Below are positions 50,378 through 59,028 of a stretch of 64,000 bases of DNA, in pieces (within the stretch, counting starts at the first letter, position 1; every line of letters begins with the position of its first letter). The position numbers were made by a program, and so were the translations under genes. The stretch spans positions 38,094 through 102,093 of the forward strand of contig LVAS01000004.1 in assembly GCA_001603035.1 (NCBI GenBank). Reading direction: 5' to 3'. This DNA comes from Clostridiales bacterium Firm_13. GTDB taxonomy: Bacteria > Bacillota > Clostridia > Saccharofermentanales > Saccharofermentanaceae. Under the pieces are notes generated by a model. It was given only the letters and a program-made list of their open reading frames with translations, searched no databases and had not been told where the DNA came from.

Positions 50378-51196
50378 ATGATCAATCTTGACAGACGGAA
50401 GCGCATTTTGGAGTTGCTCGAAAAGGATGGTCCGGTTACAACGACGGAACTGGAACGGCGCCTGAATGTTACGGGAGCGACAATTCGCAGCGATCTTCGC
50501 GAAATGGAACGAGAAGGCGCGATCGTGCGTTTTCACGGCGGCGCCGCTTTGGCGGATCAGAGCCGACTGAACTCTCCGAATGAAAATTATATGAGACGCA
50601 GCGTTATGCATGTGGCAGAGAAGATCGCGATCGGACGCGCCGCAGCGAAACTTGTGTCTGAAGGGGAGACGATCTTTCTTGATTCGAGCTCGACGACTTT
50701 CCATATGATTCCTTTTATCAGTCACTTAGAGAATTTGACAATTGTCACAAACGGGATTCACACTGCGATGGAGATTCAACGTTACAGTAATTTTCGTACC
50801 GTGCTTGTCGGCGGCGTTCTTCGTTCCCATTCCGGAGCGATCGAAGGTCTCCTCTGCGAGGATATGCTTCGCAAGATTAGCGGCGACAGTTATTTTGTTT
50901 CCGGCAACGGATTTTCGTTGGCGGCGGGACTGACCGGCCACAATTTCTACGAACTCGAGCTGAAGCGCCGTTTCGCGGAAAAGAGCCGTCGGCGCATCGC
51001 GCTGGTCGACTCAAGTAAACTCTGCAATGACTCGACATCTTCCTTCATTCCCAGCGAACAGGTGGATGTTATTATCACCGACTCCGGTATCGCGCCCGAT
51101 CAAGTCCGTCGTATTCGGGAAGCCGGCATTGAAATCATCGTCGCACAGGTCGACGAAAACGAGAAAGGCAACTCGGGACAGACGCCCGGGCTGTAA
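50378..51196 (+). CDS. DeoR/GlpR-family transcriptional regulator
   Basis: 272 residues. The N-terminal HTH (DRRKRILELLEKDGPVTTTELERRLNVTGATIRSDLREMEREGAIVRFHGGA) is standard DeoR, though IRSDL replaces the more usual IRRDL. The C-terminal sugar-phosphate-binding domain (~80-255) has FLDSSSTTFHMIPF, IVTNGIHTAMEI and LVGG. It would sense a phosphorylated sugar or polyol. RBS TAGGAGG. Target may be itself, adhE or both. The RNA helicase gene follows 9 bp after its stop, so the genes may share a transcript. Confidence 0.88.
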   Translation: MINLDRRKRILELLEKDGPVTTTELERRLNVTGATIRSDLREMEREGAIVRFHGGAALADQSRLNSPNENYMRRSVMHVAEKIAIGRAAAKLVSEGETIFLDSSSTTFHMIPFISHLENLTIVTNGIHTAMEIQRYSNFRTVLVGGVLRSHSGAIEGLLCEDMLRKISGDSYFVSGNGFSLAAGLTGHNFYELELKRRFAEKSRRRIALVDSSKLCNDSTSSFIPSEQVDVIITDSGIAPDQVRRIREAGIEIIVAQVDENEKGNSGQTPGL

Positions 51197-51205
51197 GGTA
51201 TTTTC

Positions 51206-52936
51206 ATGGATAATCTTCCCTTTTCATCTCTTCCGATCTCCTCGGAAGTTCTTCGCGCGCTCGGAGATATGGGGTTCGAAGAACCGACCCCGATTCAGGC
51301 GCAGACCATTCCGTACATAATCGAAGGAAGAGATCTTCTCGGTCAGGCCCAAACCGGAACGGGCAAAACGTGCGCTTTCGGAATTCCGATCATCGATGCG
51401 ACGGACAAGACAGCCCGTCATATTCAGACGCTCATTCTTTCGCCGACACGCGAACTCGCTATACAAATCGCCGAGGAATTACATGAAGTATCCAAATATT
51501 CGGAGGGGATTCGGGTTGTCGCGATTTACGGCGGACAGCCGATCGACCGGCAGATCCTTGCTCTCAAGAAGCGTCCGCAGATCATTGTCGGAACTCCCGG
51601 CCGCGTCATGGATCATATGCGTAGAAAGACGATTCGTCTGGACGAATTGGATCGCATGATTTTGGATGAAGCGGATGAGATGCTGAACATGGGTTTTCAG
51701 GAAGATATCGATACAATTCTGGAATCGATTCCCGCGAATGTTCAAAAAGTCTTCTTCTCCGCCACGATGCCCAAACCGATTATGGAGCTTACCGACAAGT
51801 ATCTTCGCGACCCGATCCATGTGCGCATTCAGGCGAAGGAACTTACGATTCCTTTAGTGGAACAGTTCTATATCGAAGTGCGAGAAGCATCTAAGCTTGA
51901 AGTTCTTTCCCGCCTGATCGACGCCGGTAATGTGTCGCGAGCTTTGATTTTCTGCAACACGAAAAAACGCGTCGACGATCTGGCCGAAAGACTGAATACG
52001 AGAGGCTACTCGGCGCAAGCCTTGCACGGCGATATGAAGCAATCTTCGCGCGATCGTGTAATGAAGCTCTTCCGGAGCCGCTCCTGCGATCTGCTTGTCG
52101 CGACGGACGTCGCGGCGAGAGGTATCGATGTCGACGACATCGAAGTGGTTTTCAATTACGATTTGCCGTCTGATGACGAGTATTACGTACATCGTATCGG
52201 ACGTACCGGGCGCGCGGGCAAGACGGGGAAGGCATATACCTTTGTCGTCGGACGCGAAGTGATGGATCTTAAGAATATCCAGCGTGCGGTAAAAGCGAAT
52301 ATTCGCGCGGCGGCTATCCCGTCGGCGTCTCATATTGAGGAGAGTCGAGTATCGATGATCCTTGAAGAGAGCGGAAAGATTCTGGGGAATAAGGATCTCT
52401 CAACTTATGTGAGCATGATCGAGGAGGCCCTTGATCGGGTCAACGAAACCGCCGACGGCGAAACATTCTACACAGCTGCGGATCTTGCGGCGGCGCTTCT
52501 TTTCCGCGCGAACGGCCATGTCGCCGCCGAGCGTGAAAAGGTTGAGGCGGTCGTCCCTTATGAAGAATACGCTGTAGCGAAGCGGAACACGAGACCGACG
52601 CGTGAAAAGCCGACCGGCGTGCGTGAGCGCCCCGCGCGTGACAAAGAAGCGGCGAGAAAACGCGGTAAGTCAGCGGAGCCCGGAATGCAACGCCTCTTTC
52701 TGAACGTCGGAGCAAACGATCGAATTCGTCCCGCTCAGATCGTTCAGTTTCTCGCACAGAAGGGCGAGATTCCCGGAAAGATCATCGGCGCGATTACGAT
52801 TTTCGACGAATATACCTTTGCGGATGTTCCGGAATCAGTCTCGGAGCAGGTCATAAAGAAAGCCCATATGCGCAAAATCGGATCCACTGTGGTCCGTATT
52901 GAGCGCGCTTCCGAAAAAAGAGGCGACGAGAATTGA
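51206..52936 (+). CDS. DEAD-box ATP-dependent RNA helicase with DbpA-type RNA-binding domain
   Basis: 576 residues. Motifs in order: Q motif PTPIQAQTIP, I AQTGTGKT, Ia PTRELA, II DEAD, III SAT, IV FCNTKKRVDDL, V ATDVAARGIDV, VI HRIGRTGRAG. A linker at ~440-490 is charged and basic (TREKPTGVRERPARDKEA-like), and the C-terminal DbpA RNA-binding fold (~492-570; RLFLNVGANDRIRPAQIVQFLA) is present. It probably works in ribosome assembly or RNA decay (CshA/DeaD group). The next gene starts within its stop codon (TTGA). Confidence 0.93.
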   Translation: MDNLPFSSLPISSEVLRALGDMGFEEPTPIQAQTIPYIIEGRDLLGQAQTGTGKTCAFGIPIIDATDKTARHIQTLILSPTRELAIQIAEELHEVSKYSEGIRVVAIYGGQPIDRQILALKKRPQIIVGTPGRVMDHMRRKTIRLDELDRMILDEADEMLNMGFQEDIDTILESIPANVQKVFFSATMPKPIMELTDKYLRDPIHVRIQAKELTIPLVEQFYIEVREASKLEVLSRLIDAGNVSRALIFCNTKKRVDDLAERLNTRGYSAQALHGDMKQSSRDRVMKLFRSRSCDLLVATDVAARGIDVDDIEVVFNYDLPSDDEYYVHRIGRTGRAGKTGKAYTFVVGREVMDLKNIQRAVKANIRAAAIPSASHIEESRVSMILEESGKILGNKDLSTYVSMIEEALDRVNETADGETFYTAADLAAALLFRANGHVAAEREKVEAVVPYEEYAVAKRNTRPTREKPTGVRERPARDKEAARKRGKSAEPGMQRLFLNVGANDRIRPAQIVQFLAQKGEIPGKIIGAITIFDEYTFADVPESVSEQVIKKAHMRKIGSTVVRIERASEKRGDEN

Positions 52937-53430
52937 ATCCGGTAAGACAAATTGCGTTAGAAGCACTGTCACAGTTCGGCATCCCGTTCACCTTAACGGA
53001 TCATCCTGCCGCATATACTGTTGATGAGATCGATGCGATGCATTTGGAGAACGAGGAATATGTCGCCAAGAACCTTTTTCTTCGGGATGATAAAAAGCGC
53101 CGCTTCTACCTCCTTGTACTTCGTAAGGATAAACGTGCGGATTTAAAGGACTTACGCGCGCAAATCGGATCACGACCTTTGGGTTTTGCGTCAGAAGAAA
53201 TGCTACTTGAAGTGCTGCGCCTTCCCAAAGGCTCCGTGACTCCGCTTGGCATATTGAACGACGACGAGAAGAGAACAGAACTCCTGATTGACGGGGATAT
53301 CCTTAACTCGCCGCTTGTCGGAGTTCATCCGAATGAGAACACCGCCACCATCTGGCTTCGGCCGAGTGATCTGCTCACTTTGGCTGCGGCTTGCGGAACG
53401 CCTGTCCGGTCGGTTATCGTCCGGGCCTGA
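52933..53430 (+). CDS. YbaK/PrdX-type aminoacyl-tRNA deacylase (prolyl-tRNA editing)
   Basis: 165 residues from a TTG overlapping the helicase stop by 4 bp. The domain reads ALSQFGIPFTLTDHPAAYTVDEI, then EEYVAKNLFLRDDKKRRFYLLVL with the conserved catalytic Lys, and SVTPLGILND. PrdX/ProXp-ala enzymes hydrolyse mischarged Ala-tRNA-Pro. It is coupled to the RNA helicase, both acting on RNA, although the pairing may be fortuitous. Confidence 0.85.
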   Translation: MNPVRQIALEALSQFGIPFTLTDHPAAYTVDEIDAMHLENEEYVAKNLFLRDDKKRRFYLLVLRKDKRADLKDLRAQIGSRPLGFASEEMLLEVLRLPKGSVTPLGILNDDEKRTELLIDGDILNSPLVGVHPNENTATIWLRPSDLLTLAAACGTPVRSVIVRA

Positions 53431-53461
53431 ATCCGGCAACCTCTCATTGACAGAAAGAAAG

Positions 53462-53492
53462 ATTGCCTCCCGTTTGACAAGCGGGAGGCAAT
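53462..53492. terminator. Strong bidirectional terminator between deacylase and fumarase genes
   Basis: ATTGCCTCCCG (53462-53472) pairs with CGGGAGGCAAT (53482-53492), loop of 9 nt. On the minus strand TCTTTCTTTC follows; on the plus strand TCCATTTCC. Confidence 0.85.
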
Positions 53493-53553
53493 TCCATTTC
53501 CGTGAACCGGATCGCGAAAAGGCAACTCGGCCAATCGCAATCGAGGCGAAACT

Positions 53554-54171
53554 TTACTCGTGGTAATGCAAGTGCGTATTGATTTCGGCAATCGCGGATT
53601 CTTTCTTCTCATTAAAGATCTTCTTATTTCTCTCGAAAAGGTTATTGCCCTTTGTATCGATCGTGACGATGAGCGGCCCAAATTGTGCGACGCGGAGTTG
53701 CCACAAGGCTTCGGGCATCCCGAGATCAAGCCAATCGACGCCGAGAACTTCTTCGACCTGACCCGCGGCAAGGACGGCACACCCGCCGGGGAAAACCGCA
53801 TGGATTACTTTATTCGCTTTGCAGCCCTCGTTGGTACGATCTCCCATTCCGCCCTTACCGACGATTAATTTGACGCCCGTCGCCGCCATAAAGGCGTCCT
53901 CAGTGCTTTCCATCCGCATACTTGTCGTAGGTCCGATTGAGATAACGTCGTATCTGCCCGGCTCTTTGTCGCGCTCGCGCATGATCGGACCGGCATGAAA
54001 GAGTGCGCCGCCTCGAAGATCGACAGGAAGCTTCTTGCCGCCCAAAACCACCCGTTGATGTACGTCGTCTCTCCCGGTAACCATATACCCGTTCAGATAA
54101 ATCATATCGCCGATTGTAAGGTCAAGAATATCTTCATCCCGAATTGGGGTATTCAGAACTTTTGTTTTCAT
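53554..54171 (-). CDS. Fumarate hydratase (class I, Fe-S) beta subunit
   Basis: 205 residues. The C-terminal catalytic domain type of class I fumarases: GDMIYLNGYMVTGRDDVHQR, LFHAGPIM, ISIGPTTSMRMES with the substrate Thr/Ser/Arg residues, LIVGKGGM and VFPGGCAVLAA. It closes the active site over the cluster of the alpha subunit. It starts inside the alpha gene stop (ATGA overlap). Enzyme interconverts fumarate and malate in the anaerobe's partial TCA cycle; tartrate dehydratase is an alternative. Confidence 0.88.
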   Translation of the reverse strand: MKTKVLNTPIRDEDILDLTIGDMIYLNGYMVTGRDDVHQRVVLGGKKLPVDLRGGALFHAGPIMRERDKEPGRYDVISIGPTTSMRMESTEDAFMAATGVKLIVGKGGMGDRTNEGCKANKVIHAVFPGGCAVLAAGQVEEVLGVDWLDLGMPEALWQLRVAQFGPLIVTIDTKGNNLFERNKKIFNEKKESAIAEINTHLHYHE

Positions 54172-55067
54172 ATCGTTGCCCCCTTATGCGTGAGAATTTC
54201 ATAGTTGATTTCGGAGTCGATCCGGATCAGGCCTCTTCTGTGAGCCCAGCATCCTGTTGAAAGACCGACGGCAAGCGTCGCGGGGTGGCGCCCCGCTTGC
54301 TCGATGTGGACGCCGAGAACAGAAGACTTTCCGGAAATGCCGCCCGGCCCGATTCCTATGGCATTAAGACCGTTTGCGATACGCATCTCCAACTCGGCGC
54401 CTTTCGCATTCGGGTTGACCGAACCGATGGGGCGAAGGAGCGCCTTCTTGGATAATTTGGCGGCGACTTCGGCGGAACCTGCGATGCCGATTCCGACAAA
54501 GAGGGGAGGACAGGCGTTAATTCCGTACGACGTGATTCTGTCAAAAACAAAACGCACTATGCCCTCATATCCTTCCAGCGGCATGAGAACTTGGGCCGCG
54601 CCGGGAAGGCTGCAGCCTCCGCCTGCCATATAAACATAGATCTTGACTTCGTCACTGTCGGGGATTATTTCCCAGTCGATCCACGGGATATGCGTACCGA
54701 CGTTCGTTCCGGTATTCTTCTCGTCGAAAACCTCGACGACGTTGTGCCGAAGCGGGGCTGTCCGGGTTGCCCGGATCACCGATTCTCGAAGAAGTTCGGA
54801 CAACTCGTCAATCAAAGGAAAGCGCGTTCCGACTTGTACGAAGAACTGGAGCATCCCGGTATCCTGACAACACGGCCGGCTCAGCTCGTGCGCAAGCCGC
54901 AAGTCTTCAAACATGGCGTCGTAGAAAATATTCGCCATATCCGAGTCTTCCTCGGAGCGCATCTCACGCAATCGAAGAAGAATGTCATCCGGCAGATGCT
55001 TGCTGGAATAATCCGTGAATCGAGCCATGATGTCGATGAATTTGGATGCCTTTTCCGCGTGGTTCAT
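54168..55067 (-). CDS. Fumarate hydratase (class I, Fe-S) alpha subunit
   Basis: 299 residues from ATG 55067 (GGAGG upstream); the further in-frame codons to 55130 lack an RBS. The 4Fe-4S ligands should be Cys in SRPCCQDTGMLQF, in AGGGCSLPG and in STGCWAHRRG, the three-site pattern of class I hydro-lyases. Its N-terminus KASKFIDIMARFTDYSSKHLPDD is helical. Forms the heteromeric fumarase with the beta subunit. Confidence 0.88.
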   Translation of the reverse strand: MNHAEKASKFIDIMARFTDYSSKHLPDDILLRLREMRSEEDSDMANIFYDAMFEDLRLAHELSRPCCQDTGMLQFFVQVGTRFPLIDELSELLRESVIRATRTAPLRHNVVEVFDEKNTGTNVGTHIPWIDWEIIPDSDEVKIYVYMAGGGCSLPGAAQVLMPLEGYEGIVRFVFDRITSYGINACPPLFVGIGIAGSAEVAAKLSKKALLRPIGSVNPNAKGAELEMRIANGLNAIGIGPGGISGKSSVLGVHIEQAGRHPATLAVGLSTGCWAHRRGLIRIDSEINYEILTHKGATI

Positions 55068-55153
55068 AGTAATACCTCCGGCTGTTCCGTTTACGGACAA
55101 CATTTTAGCTTTTCTGGGGGGGAGGGTCAAATCGTTCTTCGGGATTTCGTTCG

Positions 55154-55192
55154 AATAAAAAGGCCGGAGAAGCGCTGAGTTCCCCGGCCTTT
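55154..55192 (-). terminator. Terminator of the minus-strand AraC gene
   Basis: AAAGGCCGG (55159-55167) pairs with CCGGCCTTT (55184-55192); on the minus strand TTATTCG continues the T-rich tail. Located 36 bp after the AraC stop. Confidence 0.75.
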
Positions 55193-55227
55193 GAGGATTC
55201 TGATTATCGGATTTACTCGCCGAGCGA

Positions 55228-56160
55228 TTATTCGGCCGACCCGCTTTCGATCAAGAGCCGTTGCTTGAATTTCTTTGGCGTCATGTTTCGGTGTTTCTTA
55301 AATTGCGTGATAAAATAACTCGCATTTGAGAATCCCGTCTCCATAGCAATTTCGCTGACATTCAGTCCGGTGCTGACCAGAAGCTTTTCCGCCTCGGTTA
55401 CGCGAACATAGGTGAGGTACTCCGAAAAAGTCTTTCCGATGGAGGCTTTGAAAAATCGCGAAAAATAGCTGTAGCTCATATTGCACATCGAAGCCATCTT
55501 CTCCGCGCTTACCGTGCGCATGTAATTCTCGTCGATATACGTGAGAACACTCTCCAGGCGAACGATATCTTCGTTGCGCACGGATTGTGTCATTCCCATC
55601 CTTACTCCTTGATCATGCCATTTGCGCAAGAACCAGAGAAAGATACGGCAGATATCCGCCCGCATAGCGAGTTCATACCCGTAGTTCTTCTCGGTATATT
55701 CGCGATCGACATCCAAAACCATATCTCCGATATCCGTCTGCTCCAGTTCGGCAGCGGGAATCAGACGCTGCGGGGAAGAGCAGGACATAATAAACGGCAT
55801 GATGAACCGCGCCTCAAAGGAGGTCCGAGAAGTCGAGAACAAGACATACGGATCAAATTGCACACAGATATATCGACACTGCGGAAACCGTCGAAATGCA
55901 TGAGGCTCCTTCGAGTTAACAAGGAGAAGGTCACCGTCCGAGATGCTGAACTCTCTTCCGCTGACCGACGCCATGAAGGTGCCGCTCAAAACATATATGA
56001 TCTCAATATACTCGTGATAATGCGCGCCGACTTCGTCGCACAGGGCTCCCTGTGTATGCAGATGCGTACAGAAGGGAACTGCTTCTCCGATACCCATTTG
56101 GCGGAGATCTTCGTAATACGGCTGAACATGTGTGTCCTTATCAGATCCGACGTGCTTCAT
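55228..56160 (-). CDS. AraC-family transcriptional regulator (cupin type) A
   Basis: 310 residues. An N-terminal cupin-like sensor domain (~25-150; VGAHYHEYIEIIYVLSGTFMASVSGREF and NSKEPHAFRRF) precedes two helix-turn-helix units at the C-terminus (~200-300; AEKMASMCNMSYSYFSRFFKASIGKTFSEYLTYVR and LNVSEIAMETGFSNASYFITQFKKHRNMTPKKFK). It would sense a sugar-like ligand. The minus-strand gene lies just left of the SASA-like gene and XRE gene and may regulate them. Confidence 0.88.
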   Translation of the reverse strand: MKHVGSDKDTHVQPYYEDLRQMGIGEAVPFCTHLHTQGALCDEVGAHYHEYIEIIYVLSGTFMASVSGREFSISDGDLLLVNSKEPHAFRRFPQCRYICVQFDPYVLFSTSRTSFEARFIMPFIMSCSSPQRLIPAAELEQTDIGDMVLDVDREYTEKNYGYELAMRADICRIFLWFLRKWHDQGVRMGMTQSVRNEDIVRLESVLTYIDENYMRTVSAEKMASMCNMSYSYFSRFFKASIGKTFSEYLTYVRVTEAEKLLVSTGLNVSEIAMETGFSNASYFITQFKKHRNMTPKKFKQRLLIESGSAE

Positions 56161-56280
56161 GATCTGCCTCCGTCACTTCATGAAAACTAAGGTTGTCATG
56201 TCAAAATGCAAATATAATTCTATCAAAAAGCACGGGAATAGTCAGCCGATTTTGTAAATAATAGCAAAAAAGCGATATTG

Positions 56281-56580
56281 TTACACCTTCTCGTTCGACT
56301 CGCCGTAATGCGCGCTCTCTTCATTCAAGAATTTGAGCTGACGTATGACCTCTTCGGGAGAAACCCGCAGTCCGCTGCAGATCGAGAGAAACTTGCGGAG
56401 AGACAGGTTCACGGTCCCGCGTTCAACGGAACAGTAATACGAGTTGTTGATATTGGCGGCTTCGGATAAATTGAGTTGTGATAAATTCCTCTTACACCTC
56501 TCTTTCTTGAATATCCTTCCGAGATTACGGGATGTGTTGTCATTGCGGTCCTGACGCGGCAGCAGTTGCTTCCTTCTCAT
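56281..56580 (-). CDS. XRE-family helix-turn-helix protein
   Basis: 99 residues. HTH_3 fold at ~18-75: GRIFKKERCKRNLSQLNLSEAANINNSYYCSVERGTVNLSLRKFLSICSGLRVSPEE, with the usual ERG-x-xNxS. AAGGAG lies ~10 nt before the ATG. A short KQLLPRQDRNDN tail precedes the HTH. It has no visible antitoxin or phage partner; it lies between the AraC gene and the SASA-like gene with an operator-like dyad upstream. Confidence 0.82.
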   Translation of the reverse strand: MRRKQLLPRQDRNDNTSRNLGRIFKKERCKRNLSQLNLSEAANINNSYYCSVERGTVNLSLRKFLSICSGLRVSPEEVIRQLKFLNEESAHYGESNEKV

Positions 56581-56683
56581 GTTTTGTTGTCTCCTTCCGT
56601 ACGACCGTAAGTCCTATAGAGCAAATTGAAATGTGTTTGTGTTACTTAATTTATCGAAAAGATGTCTAGCAAGTCAATATGAT

Positions 56684-56715
56684 ATATCCAAATCTGAAAA
56701 ATTTGATTTATGGAT
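56684..56715. promoter_or_regulatory. Imperfect dyad TATCC-AAATC ... GATTT-at-GGATA
   Basis: TATCCAAATC and GATTTATGGATA face each other across TGAAAAATTT. It sits in the AT-rich region between the XRE gene and SASA-like gene and could be an operator for one of the regulators. Confidence 0.35.
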
Positions 56716-56716
56716 A

Positions 56717-56754
56717 AAAACCACATTTTATCAACAAAATTGCGGTTTTTTTTT
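56717..56754 (+). terminator. Terminator-like hairpin upstream of the SASA-like promoter
   Basis: AAAACC-a-C-ATTTT pairs with AAAAT-t-G-c-GGTTTT (56717-56728 and 56736-56749) and is followed by a T9 run. No plus-strand gene lies upstream for ~240 bp, so it may end a small RNA or insulate the promoter at 56753-56780. Confidence 0.4.
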
Positions 56755-56780
56755 GCGCGTCGGACTCTTTGTCGTATAAT
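56753..56780 (+). promoter_or_regulatory. Promoter of the SASA-like gene
   Basis: TTGCGC (56753-56758) and TATAAT (56775-56780) with 16-bp spacing, about 34 bp upstream of the ATG at 56814. Confidence 0.6.
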
Positions 56781-56813
56781 ACAAGTAATCTGAATGACCC
56801 TAAGGGGATAAAC

Positions 56814-58943
56814 ATGTCAATTTGCACGATTCAGCTTCCCGTGTGGCTGTCTGCGGGGATGGTTTTTCAGCAGGGTGTATCCCTTCTTTTGGAAGGATCG
56901 GCGATGTGTCACGTGCCGGTCAAGCTTGAGGTTGTCAAGGATCCGACGGACGGGCGTAAAGTTTCCAAGCTAGACACGGATTACGGGATCATCTGGAGTC
57001 ACGAGACTCGTTCGGACGACGAAGGCCGTTTTACTTTCGAGCTTCCTTCCTATAAGCCTTCGAATGATGCTTATACGTTCGTATTTACGGTTCCCGGAGA
57101 GACAATCTCGGTCAAGGATCTTCGATGCGGAGACCTGTGGCTGATGATCGGGTCGAATCCGCTAGCGACTCCCGTCTCCAGGACCGGTGCGCCGCGAACC
57201 CCGCTCAAGGATTCGGCGCTTCGTTTAGTTCGCTTTTTTACGTCGCCGCGGTCGGGAATCAAGCAAGGTGACGATTATTTACCGCAGCCGTCGCCGGATA
57301 TTCCGGACGCGCACTGGATCAATGTGAGGGCAGGTAAGGCGTTGGGTGCCGTTTCTTCCACTGCCTTTTCGATGGCGTATCATCTGGCCGATCAACTACA
57401 CTACCCTGTCGGCGTCATCGATCTTGCGATTTCCGACAGCTCGGTGTTCAGCTGGATCTCTCGCTCGACGATTCTCGGCGATGATTCTCTTTGCGAGTAC
57501 CTTAAGAAGAATCATCTCTTCCTCCCCGAAGAGGGATGGGATATGCAGAAGGAGAAGGCGGCGAATCTTGAACCGGCACCGCTTCCTTCGAATACGACCG
57601 CCGTCAAGCCTACGTCTTCGGCGTATCGAGTTCAGGAAGAATTTTTGCTAAAGACGGGAAAGACCCCCTCGGAGTTTACAAAGATAACGCCCGAAAAGGG
57701 GATCCAAGTCCGCGAAATACCCGGACCGATGAGGATGACGGCTCTTTATAACCACAAGATTTTTCCGCTTCGGCATATGAATATTCGCGGAATCGTATTT
57801 GCTCCGGATATCGCGGATACTGAGCATACGGAGGAGTATGAGGCGGCACTTCGCGCCCTTCTTACGGATCTTTCCCAAGTGTTCGGACCGAAGAAAATTA
57901 CGGCGAGGCAACATATTCCCTCTTTGATTCTCATTCAACTTAAGCCGACAATTCCCGAAAGTTCCGATCCGTATCAGCTCGTCAACTTTAACGAGAACTT
58001 GTGTGCGATAAGGCGAAAGCTGCCGATGCCGATCGGCATTCTCGGTCAGCACGATATGCTCCTTCCCGACAAATCGTTCCCTTTTTATATTGGGAGGAGA
58101 CTGTCGTCGATTGCGCTCGGCCTTCATTTCACGCCGAAGATGCCCACTTCGTCTCCGGAGTGTGTCGGCGTTGAAATTGTCGGCAACAAGATACTCATCT
58201 CGTTCGACAACACTTGCGACGGCTTGCGCCTCGCCGAGAACGAATCGGTTCTTCGCGGATTTGCTGTTTGCGGGGAAGATAAGGTGTATCGACCTGCAAG
58301 TGCCAAGATCCTTCACGGAGTTCGCGTAATGGTTTGGCACGATGATATCCCGGAGCCGCGGGGCGTGACGTACGGATACAAGCCGATTCCGCACGATGCG
58401 ACATTTAAGACGAGGGCGGATCTCCCTGTGTTGCCGTTCCGCTTTGACCGTGCCGATGCAACATATTCTCCGGATCTCACGTTCACATCCTGCGATCAAT
58501 TGACGTTTATCGGCATGGATAAGGACTCGGATGACTACGCCCTTCTACCGATCTATCGGGTCGTTAAGGGAGACGGAAGGATTTACTCGGAGCAGTTGAA
58601 TAAGACGGAGGGCTCCGCCGCACTTCGAATTGAGTATGTTCCGGAGGACGGGGAGTTCTCTTTCGGGCCGATTCTCGAGTATCCGTCACTTCTTTCCCCG
58701 ATCCGCCTCGAGAGCTTTCGATCGGTTCGTATCGATATCTTTAATCCGGATCTCGGCGAGAAGAAGTTGACCGTCAGCGGTTTTTCGGGGGCAGCGACAA
58801 TTGAGAAAGGCCTTAAGTGGCAGACCGTTTCGCTTTCCTATCCCAAGGACAGCAAGATGATTTTGAAGGATTTTGTTATTACGATTTCCGACTCGCAATG
58901 CAAGGGATCGGTATATGTCGATAACATTCGGTTTATGCCCTGA
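56814..58943 (+). CDS. Sialate O-acetylesterase-like protein lacking catalytic motifs, with C-terminal beta domain
   Basis: 709 residues from ATG 56814 (AAGGGG upstream). It has the layout of SASA/SGNH esterases: FQQGVSLLLEGSA start, jelly-roll region (~25-95), VKDLRCGDLWLMIGSNPL where active enzymes have GDVWLCSGQSNM, SSTAFSMAYHLADQLHYPVGVIDLAISDSSVFSWIS, LYNHKIFPLRHMNIRGIVFAPDIADTEH-type segment where active ones have GVIWYQGESN. Both the GQSN Ser motif and the WYQGE motif are changed. A C-terminal beta-rich domain (~545-709; WQTVSLSYPKD...VYVDNIRFMP) resembles a carbohydrate-binding fold. No signal peptide is seen, so it is cytoplasmic. Likely a pseudoenzyme or diverged hydrolase. Confidence 0.68.
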   Translation: MSICTIQLPVWLSAGMVFQQGVSLLLEGSAMCHVPVKLEVVKDPTDGRKVSKLDTDYGIIWSHETRSDDEGRFTFELPSYKPSNDAYTFVFTVPGETISVKDLRCGDLWLMIGSNPLATPVSRTGAPRTPLKDSALRLVRFFTSPRSGIKQGDDYLPQPSPDIPDAHWINVRAGKALGAVSSTAFSMAYHLADQLHYPVGVIDLAISDSSVFSWISRSTILGDDSLCEYLKKNHLFLPEEGWDMQKEKAANLEPAPLPSNTTAVKPTSSAYRVQEEFLLKTGKTPSEFTKITPEKGIQVREIPGPMRMTALYNHKIFPLRHMNIRGIVFAPDIADTEHTEEYEAALRALLTDLSQVFGPKKITARQHIPSLILIQLKPTIPESSDPYQLVNFNENLCAIRRKLPMPIGILGQHDMLLPDKSFPFYIGRRLSSIALGLHFTPKMPTSSPECVGVEIVGNKILISFDNTCDGLRLAENESVLRGFAVCGEDKVYRPASAKILHGVRVMVWHDDIPEPRGVTYGYKPIPHDATFKTRADLPVLPFRFDRADATYSPDLTFTSCDQLTFIGMDKDSDDYALLPIYRVVKGDGRIYSEQLNKTEGSAALRIEYVPEDGEFSFGPILEYPSLLSPIRLESFRSVRIDIFNPDLGEKKLTVSGFSGAATIEKGLKWQTVSLSYPKDSKMILKDFVITISDSQCKGSVYVDNIRFMP

Positions 58944-59028
58944 TTTCGGTTTTTTTCTTGAGATGATTTGTATTTGATTTTCCCGTCGTGATAAACTCAA
59001 TGAAAAGACAAATGAGGAGTGTGCGTGT

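Noticed and set aside
56281..56580. Toxin-antitoxin pair with the XRE protein as antitoxin
   Set aside because: No small partner frame with an RBS lies next to it; neighbours are AraC and the SASA-like gene.
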